From a bacterium (GTDB lineage Bacteria > Patescibacteriota > Andersenbacteria > UBA10190): a stretch of DNA of 57,310 bases. The stretch lies in the NCBI GenBank assembly GCA_030698495.1, contig JAUYKA010000018.1, forward strand, positions 1-57,310, read 5' to 3'. Positions 17,846 to 27,185 of the stretch are shown here, piece by piece (the stretch's first letter is position 1; each line of letters begins with the position of its first letter). The notes beneath the pieces are model-generated. The model was not told the origin of the DNA and searched no databases. It saw only the letters and a list, made by a program, of their open reading frames with translations. The position numbers were made by a program, and so were the translations under genes.

Positions 17846-19768
17846 TTGCCGATACACTGTGGAGATATGAACAAAATCACCCACCAGCCTATTTATGCCG
17901 ACGTAGCTCCATCTATACCCCTCTCTCCGTTGGGTAGACAAAGCTATACATACAAATTTTCCGGCAATCTTCCAACCGCCAATATATTACACCGCATTGT
18001 GAACATCCCCTTCGGTCCGCGTGTAATACCCGCCGTTGTACTCAAAACACACACCAGGGCATCAGTTAAGCCCCCCAAAACAGCCGTTTTACCTCATTTC
18101 CCCGTTTTTCTTACCCGCCGGCAAATACAATTCGCGCAAATCATCAGCTTAATTTCCCACGGTGGCTTGGGGTACACCTTGCGCCTCTTTTTTCCGGCCA
18201 ACATTAACAATCCCGCCCCGACAGATCAAGCTCTCTCAACCTATCGACCCTCTCGGCGCTTAACCAAACAGACGGCCGCCCCTCTTAAACCCGGCGGTGT
18301 CCATTCGTTATTGGAATCCAACCGCCTTTCTCGCTGGCGGGAATTTATACGCTTAGCTCAAATTACTTTGGGCCAAAACCAATCTGTCCTTATATTGGTA
18401 CCGGAAATATGGCTGGCCGAAGAATTAACAAAATATTTTCGCCGCTCTCTCCCGGATCAAACCGCTATTCTGCATAGCGGCCTTGGCGCCAGCGCCGGTG
18501 ACAATATCTGGCACTTGCTTTCTCGCAGTGAACGCGGACAAGTTATTATCGGCACGCAAAAAGCTCTTTTTCTACCCTGGCGACGCCTGGGCTTAATTAT
18601 TGTTGAAGAAGAATCATGGCCGGCGCACAAACTGTGGGATGCTTATCCTAAACTGGACAATCGATGGGCCGCCGCGCAGCTGGCTCAAATTCATAAAGCG
18701 CCGCTGATATACAGCGGTAGTTTTCCCTCTTTGGCTCTTTATTATTCCATTAAAAACAAAACAGTATCGGTACTGCGCGACAATCCTCAAAAAATAGCCG
18801 TCAATATTATTTATCCTTCCCCGTCGGACTATCAGAAAAAACTGCTTCTACCTAATCAATTCATTACCCAACTTAAAACCTGGCGCCGCCGCGGCAGTGT
18901 TTTTGTTTTATATAATCGCCGCGGATTTTGGGCGCACCTGTCCTGCACGTCTTGCCACCACGTCTTAAGATGCCCTACGTGCGAAGCTGTTCTGGCCGTA
19001 CCCGGCACTAAAAAAACCAACCAGCTTTTATGTCGGCAATGCGGCTGGCAAGGCGACGTGCCTCTCACCTGCCCCGAATGCGGTCAAAAAAAACTTCGCC
19101 GGGCAATTGCCGGCGCTAACCAAATCGCCGCTATTCTCAACCAAACAATTCCTAACGCCACTGTCAAAGTTTTGGACGCCGGTTCTGTTCGTAAAAAAGA
19201 CCATTTCTTTTCCCTGCTCGTACCGGGCAACATCTATCTTGGTACCACCGCGGCCTTTAAGCATATCGCGGCACGCACCGTTGACCGCGTTGCTTTTCTT
19301 TTGCCGGAAATGTCTCTTAATTATCCCGACTACCGTAGTCACGAACGTGCCGTCCTGCTAATTTCCCGCCTCCAATCTATTACTAAAGCTTCGCGTCCTG
19401 TAACACTCATCACTCGTCACCCTCGCCTGATTCAGGACGCCATTTCCTCCGGCATGCATACCTGGTACAACAAACAGCTTGCCGAAAGACGACGCCTCCA
19501 CTATCCTCCCTATAGCGATATGGTCCGCTTAACCGTTACCGCGCCCACGGACAAACAAGCGCAAAAAAAGGCTGTCGCCGTCCGCCACCGCCTAACCGCT
19601 GATAATCCCGAAATTATTACGCGCGGTCCGTTCGCCGGTTTTCATCCCGTCCGCCGGCGCCGCCGCGCCGCCCACCTAATCCTGCTGGGGGACGTTAAAA
19701 AAATGGCCGAAGCCTACCGCCATTTACCCGTCGATGCGGCCGATCTTTTTCCGCAGGATATTCTTTAG
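17846..19768 (+). CDS. priA: Primosomal protein N' (PriA)-like, degenerate helicase motifs
   Basis: VLVPE-like LILVPEIWLAEEL; ILHSGL; GTQKALFLPWRRLGLIIVEEE; NRRGFWAHLSCTSCHHVLRCPTCEAVLAV; CRQCGWQGDVPLTCPECG; MSLNYPDYRSHERA; LHYPPYSDMVRL. Start may be 17867. Confidence 0.88.
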   Translation: MPIHCGDMNKITHQPIYADVAPSIPLSPLGRQSYTYKFSGNLPTANILHRIVNIPFGPRVIPAVVLKTHTRASVKPPKTAVLPHFPVFLTRRQIQFAQIISLISHGGLGYTLRLFFPANINNPAPTDQALSTYRPSRRLTKQTAAPLKPGGVHSLLESNRLSRWREFIRLAQITLGQNQSVLILVPEIWLAEELTKYFRRSLPDQTAILHSGLGASAGDNIWHLLSRSERGQVIIGTQKALFLPWRRLGLIIVEEESWPAHKLWDAYPKLDNRWAAAQLAQIHKAPLIYSGSFPSLALYYSIKNKTVSVLRDNPQKIAVNIIYPSPSDYQKKLLLPNQFITQLKTWRRRGSVFVLYNRRGFWAHLSCTSCHHVLRCPTCEAVLAVPGTKKTNQLLCRQCGWQGDVPLTCPECGQKKLRRAIAGANQIAAILNQTIPNATVKVLDAGSVRKKDHFFSLLVPGNIYLGTTAAFKHIAARTVDRVAFLLPEMSLNYPDYRSHERAVLLISRLQSITKASRPVTLITRHPRLIQDAISSGMHTWYNKQLAERRRLHYPPYSDMVRLTVTAPTDKQAQKKAVAVRHRLTADNPEIITRGPFAGFHPVRRRRRAAHLILLGDVKKMAEAYRHLPVDAADLFPQDIL

Positions 19769-19899
19769 AAAACTAATAGTCAACCCCTAGTTGTGATAAA
19801 ACACAAACATTAAAGCTAATATCGCTATTAACACAACCTGCACAAAAAACCTTTGTTTCCCCGTATAAAACGGCGGCGGACTGGCTGGCTCCATAACCG

Positions 19900-20379
19900 C
19901 TAAAAAACTTTTGCCCTGTCCGCCGTGCTTGCTCTGACAGTCAGCGGCAAAGTAGTGATACCGCCGCCCGGCTTGAATAATTGCAGCACATATTCACCCG
20001 ATTCTTCCACTTGCCAACAGCAGAATCTGTTTTCACCGCCGCTAAGTGTTATTTGGTTGGGGCTAAGATTGGTAATCTGCCCCGCACTATTTAATAATCG
20101 TGCCGGCATAACCGCTTTTTGTCCTGAATCAGCCTCGGCCATTATCCGCAAACCAATTTGATCGGTTGTGTAAAAGTCCTTTGTCTCCTTTATTGCTTGT
20201 GCACCGGATTTGCCGTCTGGAAATTGACCCAGAATAACTTCGTTTATGCGTACCGGCCGTGAAACGGACATTGATGATTTTTCTGCGCGCTCGCTCCAGT
20301 AAAAAGCTGTCACCACTCCCAGCCCTATTACCGCCACTGCTACCACAGCGCCGGCCGCCAGCCTTACTCCCGTTCTCAT
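19900..20379 (-). CDS. Hypothetical TM-anchored extracytoplasmic protein
   Basis: N-terminal TM; beta-sandwich-like tail. Confidence 0.55.
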   Translation of the reverse strand: MRTGVRLAAGAVVAVAVIGLGVVTAFYWSERAEKSSMSVSRPVRINEVILGQFPDGKSGAQAIKETKDFYTTDQIGLRIMAEADSGQKAVMPARLLNSAGQITNLSPNQITLSGGENRFCCWQVEESGEYVLQLFKPGGGITTLPLTVRASTADRAKVF

Positions 20380-20386
20380 AAATTCT

Positions 20387-21373
20387 CTAGTGCTTACGTT
20401 TAATCACCTTTATAACGGCATCAACCATGGCCGCCGCGTTCAGACGATATTTACGCCACAACTCTTCCGGCTGACCCGATTCGCCAAAACTGTCGCGCAT
20501 ACCCACCATCTCTACCGGCACTGGATAACTTCTGGCCAAAGTCTCCGCCACGGCGCCGCCCAATCCGCCCGCCACTTGGTGTTCCTCGGCCGTAACCACC
20601 GCCCGGCATTCACGCGCCGCCCGTTCCACTGTCTCCTCGTCCATTGGCTTAATACTGGCCATGTTAATAACCCGCACCGATATCCCCTTCTCCACCAACC
20701 GATCCGCCGCCACCAACGCCTCATAAACCAATGGGCCGCAAGCAATTATTACTGCGTCTTTCCCGTCATGCAAAACGCGCGCCTTTCCGACAGTAAAAGG
20801 TGTTTGCGCAGTTGTAAACACCGGCGACTTCTCCCGCGAAAATCGCAAATACACGGGTCCTTTTATCGCCGCCGCCGCATGTGTTGCTTTTCTGGCCTCT
20901 TCCGCGTCGCACGGCGCCAGCACTGTTAAACGGGGCAAAACCCGCGTTAACGCTAAGTCTTCCAGTGCCTGATGTGTCGCTCCGTCCGGCCCCACGGACA
21001 AACCGGCATGGTGTCCGGCCAGCTTCACGTTAGCGTTGTTATAACAAACAGAAATCCTGATCTGATCCCACGTCCGCCCCGGCGAAAAAACGGCGTAAGT
21101 GGAAACAAAAGGAATTTTTCCCTGCAAAGCTAGCCCCACCGCCACTGTCACCATGTTCTGCTCCGCCACGCCCATTTGAATAAACCGGTCCGGATACAAA
21201 TCACGAAACTTTGCCGCTCTGGTCGACTCGGTTAAATCGGCTGATAAAGCCACTACATTGACATTCTTCTCCGCAACTTCCACCAAGCCGATACCGTAAC
21301 CGTCCCGCGTCGGCGCCATCTCAATGTCTTTACCGAAAATATTCCTCTTCAGATGTGATTCTTTAGTGAGCAC
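20387..21373 (-). CDS. Transketolase C-terminal subunit
   Basis: VVALSADLTESTRAAKF; FIQMGVAEQNMVTVAVGLAL; AGHHAGLSVGPDGATHQALEDLALTR. Confidence 0.93.
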   Translation of the reverse strand: MLTKESHLKRNIFGKDIEMAPTRDGYGIGLVEVAEKNVNVVALSADLTESTRAAKFRDLYPDRFIQMGVAEQNMVTVAVGLALQGKIPFVSTYAVFSPGRTWDQIRISVCYNNANVKLAGHHAGLSVGPDGATHQALEDLALTRVLPRLTVLAPCDAEEARKATHAAAAIKGPVYLRFSREKSPVFTTAQTPFTVGKARVLHDGKDAVIIACGPLVYEALVAADRLVEKGISVRVINMASIKPMDEETVERAARECRAVVTAEEHQVAGGLGGAVAETLARSYPVPVEMVGMRDSFGESGQPEELWRKYRLNAAAMVDAVIKVIKRKH

Positions 21374-21410
21374 AACTAGATAATTTATTAATTGAAATAT
21401 TTATTAAAAA

Positions 21411-22265
21411 TTAATAGTGAAGCTGCCGCAGCGCTGCCTCTAACTGTTTGTTTTTCGGCGGTGCTTTTTCCGTATCCAGTCCTCCCGGCGCTACCCCGTG
21501 CCAACGGTAATCTCCTTCCATAAAATCCACTCCTTTGCCGGGAATGGTATGAGCGATTAAACAAACCGGTTTTTCTCCGATAGCCCGCGCTTCCTGACAG
21601 GCGTCGATTATCTGCTCAATATTATGACCGTCTATTTCAATCACGTGCCAACCGAACGCTTCGTAGCGCTCGCGCAACGGTTCCTTGCCCATTACTTTCT
21701 CCGTCGGCCCGTCTATTTGAATATTATTACGGTCAACAATCGCCGTCAGGTGCTGCAGCTTATAATAACCGGCAAAATTAACCGCTTCCCAAGTTGACCC
21801 CTCGTCATGCTCGCCGTCGGATACCACACAATACGTCTGATAGTTTTTTCCATCCATGGCTGCCGCGTAAGCGCATCCGGCCGCGATCGATAACCCCTGC
21901 CCTAGACTAGCTGCTGTCGACTCCACTCCCGGTACCGTCAAGCGGTCGATGTGTCCCTGTAGGCGCGAGCCCAGCTTGCGCAAAGTCTTCAACTCTTCCA
22001 CGGGGAAAAACCCCGCCCGCGCCAGTGCGGCATACCAAATTGGTGCCGTGTGCCCGCAGGATACAAATAACCTATCCCTGTCCGGATCATTCTTGCGGCG
22101 TGGATCAATGTTTAAAACATTAAAATACATGGCGGCGGCAATATCGGCCAAACCCAACGGACCGGCCGTATGTCCAGACCCCGCCTCCGCCAGCATGGTC
22201 ACTACATCCCGGCGCAACGTGTTGGCCATCCGGCTTAAGCTGTCTAGTGTGGTAAGTTTCTTCAT
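21411..22265 (-). CDS. Transketolase N-terminal subunit
   Basis: AGSGHTAGPLGLADI; GLSIAAGCAYAAAMDGKNYQTYCVVSDGEHDEGSTWEA; HTIPGKGVDFME. Confidence 0.93.
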   Translation of the reverse strand: MKKLTTLDSLSRMANTLRRDVVTMLAEAGSGHTAGPLGLADIAAAMYFNVLNIDPRRKNDPDRDRLFVSCGHTAPIWYAALARAGFFPVEELKTLRKLGSRLQGHIDRLTVPGVESTAASLGQGLSIAAGCAYAAAMDGKNYQTYCVVSDGEHDEGSTWEAVNFAGYYKLQHLTAIVDRNNIQIDGPTEKVMGKEPLRERYEAFGWHVIEIDGHNIEQIIDACQEARAIGEKPVCLIAHTIPGKGVDFMEGDYRWHGVAPGGLDTEKAPPKNKQLEAALRQLHY

Positions 22266-22301
22266 TATCCCTCCATTATATCACGTCTGTTTCCTGCTTC
22301 C

Positions 22302-22739
22302 CTAAATATCTGTCCATTTTATCTCTTTCCAGTCTGGTTCTATTTCTCTTTCATTACTTTCCCACCACAACTGGCAACCGAATTTTATATTGGGGCAATA
22401 TTTATGTGCCTTTAACCTTAACTCCCTTTCCCCCATAAGCTCCTTGCCTAGTTCAGGAAAGTTTTCTTTTGCCCATTCCAGTAAATCCATCGCTATTAGC
22501 AAGTCGTGTTTTCTCATCCGGTGATCTTCTGCTTCGCTGGCCCGGCCGGAAAAACTCATTATCGTGGTTGTAATATCCGCGCTAGACAAGCTTGGCTTTA
22601 TAATACCCGCTTCTTGCAAAACACCTTTATAATCTGGTAACTTTCCTGTCCTTATATCCGCAAAATCCAATCGCCTTTCCTCGTCAACGGGCGGTTCTTC
22701 TTTTGCCTTTTCTAATATCGGTGCTGTTTCTATGGACAT
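22302..22739 (-). CDS. Hypothetical protein
   Basis: 145-aa ORF in collinear cluster with tkt and rpe. Confidence 0.6.
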   Translation of the reverse strand: MSIETAPILEKAKEEPPVDEERRLDFADIRTGKLPDYKGVLQEAGIIKPSLSSADITTTIMSFSGRASEAEDHRMRKHDLLIAMDLLEWAKENFPELGKELMGERELRLKAHKYCPNIKFGCQLWWESNEREIEPDWKEIKWTDI

Positions 22740-22744
22740 ACAGT

Positions 22745-23410
22745 CTATAACGCCGCCTCGGCCAGCAACTGCAACTGCTTCAAATTCTCTTGCGGTTCTC
22801 CACTGCCGAAGATAGCCGTGTTTGTGTACAACAGGCTCGCACCGCTTTTAACGTAATATCCGATAGTTTCCTTATCGACATGGCCATCAACCGCGATTCT
22901 TGCCTCCTTATTTTTAGCTCTAAACTCCGCTATTTTATTGAAAATCCTCGGATCTATTTCTTGATTGGCAAAACCGGGCATATAACCCAAAAAAGTCACA
23001 AAATCAATCATGCTCAAATGTTCTTCCAGCCAAATCATGGGACTATCCGGATTAAGCGCCAACGACAATTCCGACTGCGTGGCCGAACGTAATTTTTCAT
23101 AAACCATCTTTGTATCACCGGTCCCTTCAAAGGCTTCGATATGAAAAATACAGCGCGCCGGGTTTAGATCAATAACGTCATCCACATAATTAGCCGGTGT
23201 GTGCACCATTAAATGCAGATCGGTTTTTTGACTTTCCACTAATTGTTTTAAGCGCCGAATATCTCTAAAAGAACCGTCTCCGGCAAACACACCGTCCGTA
23301 ATATCAACTTGAATATGATTGGTGCCGTGGCGCACCTTCTCCCAGTCTTCTTCCAGCTTCTCGTAAGTTTTACGCAAAATCGCCGGCACCACTTCCACAC
23401 TTTGTTGCAT
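22745..23410 (-). CDS. rpe: Ribulose-phosphate 3-epimerase-like
   Basis: VVPAILRKTYEKLEEDWEKV; HIQVDITDGVFAGDGSF; DLHLMVHTPANYVDDV; ALNPDSP; VDGHVDKETIGYYVKSGASLLYTNTAIF. Confidence 0.85.
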   Translation of the reverse strand: MQQSVEVVPAILRKTYEKLEEDWEKVRHGTNHIQVDITDGVFAGDGSFRDIRRLKQLVESQKTDLHLMVHTPANYVDDVIDLNPARCIFHIEAFEGTGDTKMVYEKLRSATQSELSLALNPDSPMIWLEEHLSMIDFVTFLGYMPGFANQEIDPRIFNKIAEFRAKNKEARIAVDGHVDKETIGYYVKSGASLLYTNTAIFGSGEPQENLKQLQLLAEAAL

Positions 23411-23450
23411 AAGATAATAATTTTATTTATAAAATACCATTCTAAATAAC

Positions 23451-23906
23451 CTAAAGAACATCGCGACATTCATATGCGCTAATTTCATTCAAACGCCTTT
23501 GGTGACGCTCGTTATTAACAAACGCGGTGTCTAAAAATACCCGCACTACTTCTTTTGCCTGCTCTAAAGAAATAAAATCAGCGCCCAGAGCCAGTACGTT
23601 CATGTTATCATCGCTTCTGCCGATCTTAACAATTTCCACATCATGCACCAGGCCGGTGCGTACACTCCTTACCTTATTAGCCGCTACCGCCATACCGATA
23701 CCGGAGCCGCAAACTCCAACACCGAAACTACCCGGCTCGGCTTCCACCGCCTCGCCCAGCTTTATCCCATACTGCGAGTAGTCGTCATCCTCAACCAAAC
23801 TTTCCGCTCCCAAATCCACTACTTCCCTACCCTCTTCCTCAAGCCAAGACTTAAGTTCCTCCTTTAATGTAAACCCCCGATGATCCGCCGCTAAAAATAC
23901 TTTCAT
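23451..23906 (-). CDS. rpiB: Ribose-5-phosphate isomerase B
   Basis: MKVFLAADHRGFTLKEELK; GVGVCGSGIGMAVAANKVRSVRTGLV; NVLALGADFIS. Confidence 0.93.
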   Translation of the reverse strand: MKVFLAADHRGFTLKEELKSWLEEEGREVVDLGAESLVEDDDYSQYGIKLGEAVEAEPGSFGVGVCGSGIGMAVAANKVRSVRTGLVHDVEIVKIGRSDDNMNVLALGADFISLEQAKEVVRVFLDTAFVNNERHQRRLNEISAYECRDVL

Positions 23907-23950
23907 ACTCTTAACACTATCAAAACGCTACCAAAAAAACCACAGTGCCT

Positions 23951-23984
23951 AAACGGCTCACCCGTACGGATGAGCCGTTTTTTT
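23951..23984. terminator. Hairpin plus T-tract
   Basis: aaacggctcacccgtacggatgagccgttttttt. Confidence 0.85.
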
Positions 23985-24064
23985 GACAATCGCCTTGCCA
24001 CCGCTGATAGTAGAGGAAAACTATTATCAGGCGCATTAACGCCAAAAACCACCAATTAAAGCCT

Positions 24065-24661
24065 ATGCCTCCATTTTCTCCTCTCATTATTATCGTTGCC
24101 GTAACGGCCGCCGTTGCCTTGGCTGTTGTTGCCGGCATTTCCTTAAATAACACAACTACATTAAACCTCACTTCTTCTCGTGTCTCATCAACACCGGCCG
24201 CGCCTTTACCGTCAAATCAACCCGGTACAATCGCGGCCTCCCAACCACCGATTTCATCTGGCAATCATTCAACCACCCCCACCATAACAGCTACCCCCTC
24301 GCTCACCCCGAACCCCCCAGACACATCATCCAACGAAGCAATCAGTATTGTATTCTTCGATACACCCTCAACCGTCGCCTCCGGCCAAACGTTCACCGTT
24401 AACTGGCGGGTTACCGGCCCGTCTGGCATCTTGGGAGACAACGCCACTATAAAAACATCTTATCATGTCAGCTCTTCCTCCGGCGGCTCCAGCTCCAACG
24501 TCAACACCGACAACTCCAACTCTTTCGGCTCGTTCACTATCCCTAAAACTTTTTCCAGTAATTACACCTTCACCGGCCCCGGCGCTGTCGAAGTAACCAT
24601 CTCCGCCGCCATAGACGATAAAACCGTCAGCACCAGTAAAACCATCACACTGACCGACTAA
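24065..24661 (+). CDS. Hypothetical secreted Ser/Thr/Pro-rich protein
   Basis: Signal-anchor followed by STP-rich stalk and Ig-like beta region. Confidence 0.55.
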   Translation: MPPFSPLIIIVAVTAAVALAVVAGISLNNTTTLNLTSSRVSSTPAAPLPSNQPGTIAASQPPISSGNHSTTPTITATPSLTPNPPDTSSNEAISIVFFDTPSTVASGQTFTVNWRVTGPSGILGDNATIKTSYHVSSSSGGSSSNVNTDNSNSFGSFTIPKTFSSNYTFTGPGAVEVTISAAIDDKTVSTSKTITLTD

Positions 24662-24703
24662 AACTTATCTCAAAAATAATTCTCCCCCTTGATTTTAACC
24701 ATC

Positions 24704-25060
24704 TCAACCGGCTTTTTTCTTCTGCCACCAACTTGCTAAATATAAAACCCCAACCAATGCCGCCGGACCGGCAATAAAAGCATACCAACTCCAGGGCCGA
24801 TCAAAACCTACCATCCGCACATAAAAAACGGCTGCGGCCAGAAATACCGCCGCACCCACCAAATCGTGCTTCCAGGCCACTACCATAACCGCCAACAAAA
24901 CAAACGAAGGCAGAAGATGCATAAACAGCGCCAGTAATACTTGCCAGCCGCTATATTCCCCGAACACATCTAAAGCAAAAATCGATAGAAACAAAACGAA
25001 AGCCACACTTAAGATCCGCGGCAACCAATAAGCTATTTTTTTTATATTAACTCCCATCAC
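24704..25060 (-). CDS. Hypothetical multi-TM membrane protein
   Basis: 118 aa, several hydrophobic helices. Confidence 0.6.
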   Translation of the reverse strand: MMGVNIKKIAYWLPRILSVAFVLFLSIFALDVFGEYSGWQVLLALFMHLLPSFVLLAVMVVAWKHDLVGAAVFLAAAVFYVRMVGFDRPWSWYAFIAGPAALVGVLYLASWWQKKKAG

Positions 25061-25185
25061 TATCTCTTTAATTCACTAATTATATATTAACCTGCCAACA
25101 AATTATAGTTCACTCGCTACACCGCGTTTGACTATCCAATAACTAAGCGGTATAATAATAAAACGGTTTTCGAACAAGCCGGATA

Positions 25186-26280
25186 ATGTACCATCACAAT
25201 TCACGAACAAAAGAGGTAGTCATGAACACTGCATTAAGACTGACACACCTGCTTCACGTTGTTGATCAACTGCCTGAAAATCAACCTATTAGAGCAATCA
25301 TCACCCAAGTCGACCCGGACGCCATGGGTGCCGCCGCCGGGTTCCGCCATCTTCTTAGTGTCACCAGCCAACACCCCGTACGCGCTGAATATTGTGGATC
25401 TATTGGTCATCCCCAAAACAAATTCCTGTTTACCAAATACGATCTCCGTCGATTCATGCAGCCGGTTCTCACGGGGCAAACGGTGCCGCCCTCAAAAGAC
25501 CCTATGGCGCTCATAGACTCGTGCTCGACCAGGGATAGCAGACTGATACAATATTACCCGGGTATCAAACCAATTATTGTCATTGACCATCATCGTGGGT
25601 CGGACATTGCCCCGGAAACGCCGAACCATTTCATCTGGATCGAAAACGTTGGTGCCGCCTGTACGCTTGTCGTTGAGCTATTACAAGAAGCCAAATGCGA
25701 TTTATCGCCGGAAGAACACCAATGGCTCGCCGTTTTATTGGCGTTAGGCATCTATACGGATACCAAAGGACTCGTGTCCGCCTGTTCTCGGGATCGTGCC
25801 GCCTACGCTTGGGCTATGAACTTCACTGACAACCGGGAGTTGATGGCACTTATTAACTACCCCATTTCCGAGTCGTATTACAGCCGTCTCGGACGAGCCA
25901 TCAGCACCAAGGTTACAAGAGGCCCCCACCTTCTCACCGGCATCGGTTATGTTGATCCGGGCAATGGTGACGACGTCTCCAGTGTTGCCGATCTACTTAT
26001 GCGCATGGAAGGCATTACCCTAATAATCGTCTGGGCTATTATTGGCAACACTGTACGCATTAGCGCTCGCAGCGCTGACGCCAGTTTTCCGCTCGACACT
26101 TTCATGAAAGAGAAATTCGGCCCCGGCTCCGGCTCAAAAATCACCCCGGACGGACACGGTGAAGGCGGCGCCCGCCTGGAACTGCCGTTGCCCGGCATCT
26201 GGTTTTCTCCATCGGTCAAAGACGATTATAACATAGTCGTCGCCAGGCGCCTTGAAGAAATCATCTTCAGTGCAGAATGA
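25186..26280 (+). CDS. DHH/DHHA1-type phosphoesterase (NrnA-like)
   Basis: ITQVDPDAMGAAAGF; IDSCSTRDSRL; IVIDHHRGSD; GIYTDTKGL; GHGEGGARLELPL. Start probably 25222. Confidence 0.85.
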   Translation: MYHHNSRTKEVVMNTALRLTHLLHVVDQLPENQPIRAIITQVDPDAMGAAAGFRHLLSVTSQHPVRAEYCGSIGHPQNKFLFTKYDLRRFMQPVLTGQTVPPSKDPMALIDSCSTRDSRLIQYYPGIKPIIVIDHHRGSDIAPETPNHFIWIENVGAACTLVVELLQEAKCDLSPEEHQWLAVLLALGIYTDTKGLVSACSRDRAAYAWAMNFTDNRELMALINYPISESYYSRLGRAISTKVTRGPHLLTGIGYVDPGNGDDVSSVADLLMRMEGITLIIVWAIIGNTVRISARSADASFPLDTFMKEKFGPGSGSKITPDGHGEGGARLELPLPGIWFSPSVKDDYNIVVARRLEEIIFSAE

Positions 26281-26297
26281 CCCTAGCACTTTACTCC

Positions 26298-26330
26298 AAG
26301 ACCGCCCGTCTCACCCCGCGCGGTCTTTTT
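26298..26330 (+). terminator. Rho-independent terminator
   Basis: aagaccgc...gcggtcttttt. Confidence 0.75.
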
Positions 26331-26374
26331 CTTTCACAAAAAAAGAAAGCCGAATAACAATTCCAGCTTTCTGT

Positions 26375-27064
26375 TTACTCGCACCTTTCCAGATTGTCAG
26401 ATATGGCGCGTAGTTTTTTCAATGCCGGCAGGCAATCCTCTACCCGATACTTCAGTGGGCTCATGCCGCAAGGCAACGTCAAGAAGTCTCCGGTCTGAAA
26501 ATCCTTAACATCCTCAAGTCTTTCAACGCCCCACACTATCCTTTTATTACCCCGGTATTGCGGATACCCGGTCACGTCGAATTGCGAAGCGTCAAAGCTA
26601 ATTACCCTAACAACATCAGACCGAAACAAAACATCCCAGTCCATGTTGCCGCAACAATGAACGCCGGCGGTTACTGGAAACGATTCGAATATGGGTGCCC
26701 ACAACTCTTCAAATTTCAAGCCGCTTTGTCCCAACGACGGCTCATCCAAAAACAGAATCACCTCGTCCGCCTTAAGCTTGCCCATAATAACCGACACATG
26801 CTCGACTATTCTCGCCACCGCTTCGTCCGGACTATACCCGACCGAAACCAGCGTTGTCGGCCCCACGCATTGTATTTTAACGCAGGAAAAACGGTGCCGG
26901 GAAAACTCATCCAGACAACTCAACCTGCCCGGATGTTTAATATACTCAAGCATCAAGTCTCCAAGCTTGGGCAGCTCCGGCAGAAACGGAATCTCGTGCT
27001 CCAAGCTATAGTGAATAGCCTCTTCTACGTTGTCGTACGGTAATGAGCCGATTTGTGTAATCAT
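26375..27064 (-). CDS. Short UROD/MetE-like protein (cobalamin-independent methionine synthase C-terminal-type domain)
   Basis: QIGSLPYDNVEEAIHYSLEHEIPFLPELPK; VGPTTL; LDEPSLG; GVHCCGNMDW (HxC-type zinc ligand); LPCGMSP. Confidence 0.72.
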   Translation of the reverse strand: MITQIGSLPYDNVEEAIHYSLEHEIPFLPELPKLGDLMLEYIKHPGRLSCLDEFSRHRFSCVKIQCVGPTTLVSVGYSPDEAVARIVEHVSVIMGKLKADEVILFLDEPSLGQSGLKFEELWAPIFESFPVTAGVHCCGNMDWDVLFRSDVVRVISFDASQFDVTGYPQYRGNKRIVWGVERLEDVKDFQTGDFLTLPCGMSPLKYRVEDCLPALKKLRAISDNLERCE

Positions 27065-27185
27065 ATCAACTTCCCTATTCGATTGTTAATGTAGACTGTA
27101 GTTACGCGCAAAGAACAGCTCCAATGTAGAGAACATAATAAGTCCCTTAACAACCTCGCGTCAACAGCAACCGCAAAAACCTTAA

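Noticed and set aside
20390-20929. 179-aa + ORF overlapping transketolase C subunit
   Set aside because: Antisense shadow; His/Arg-rich composition without motifs.
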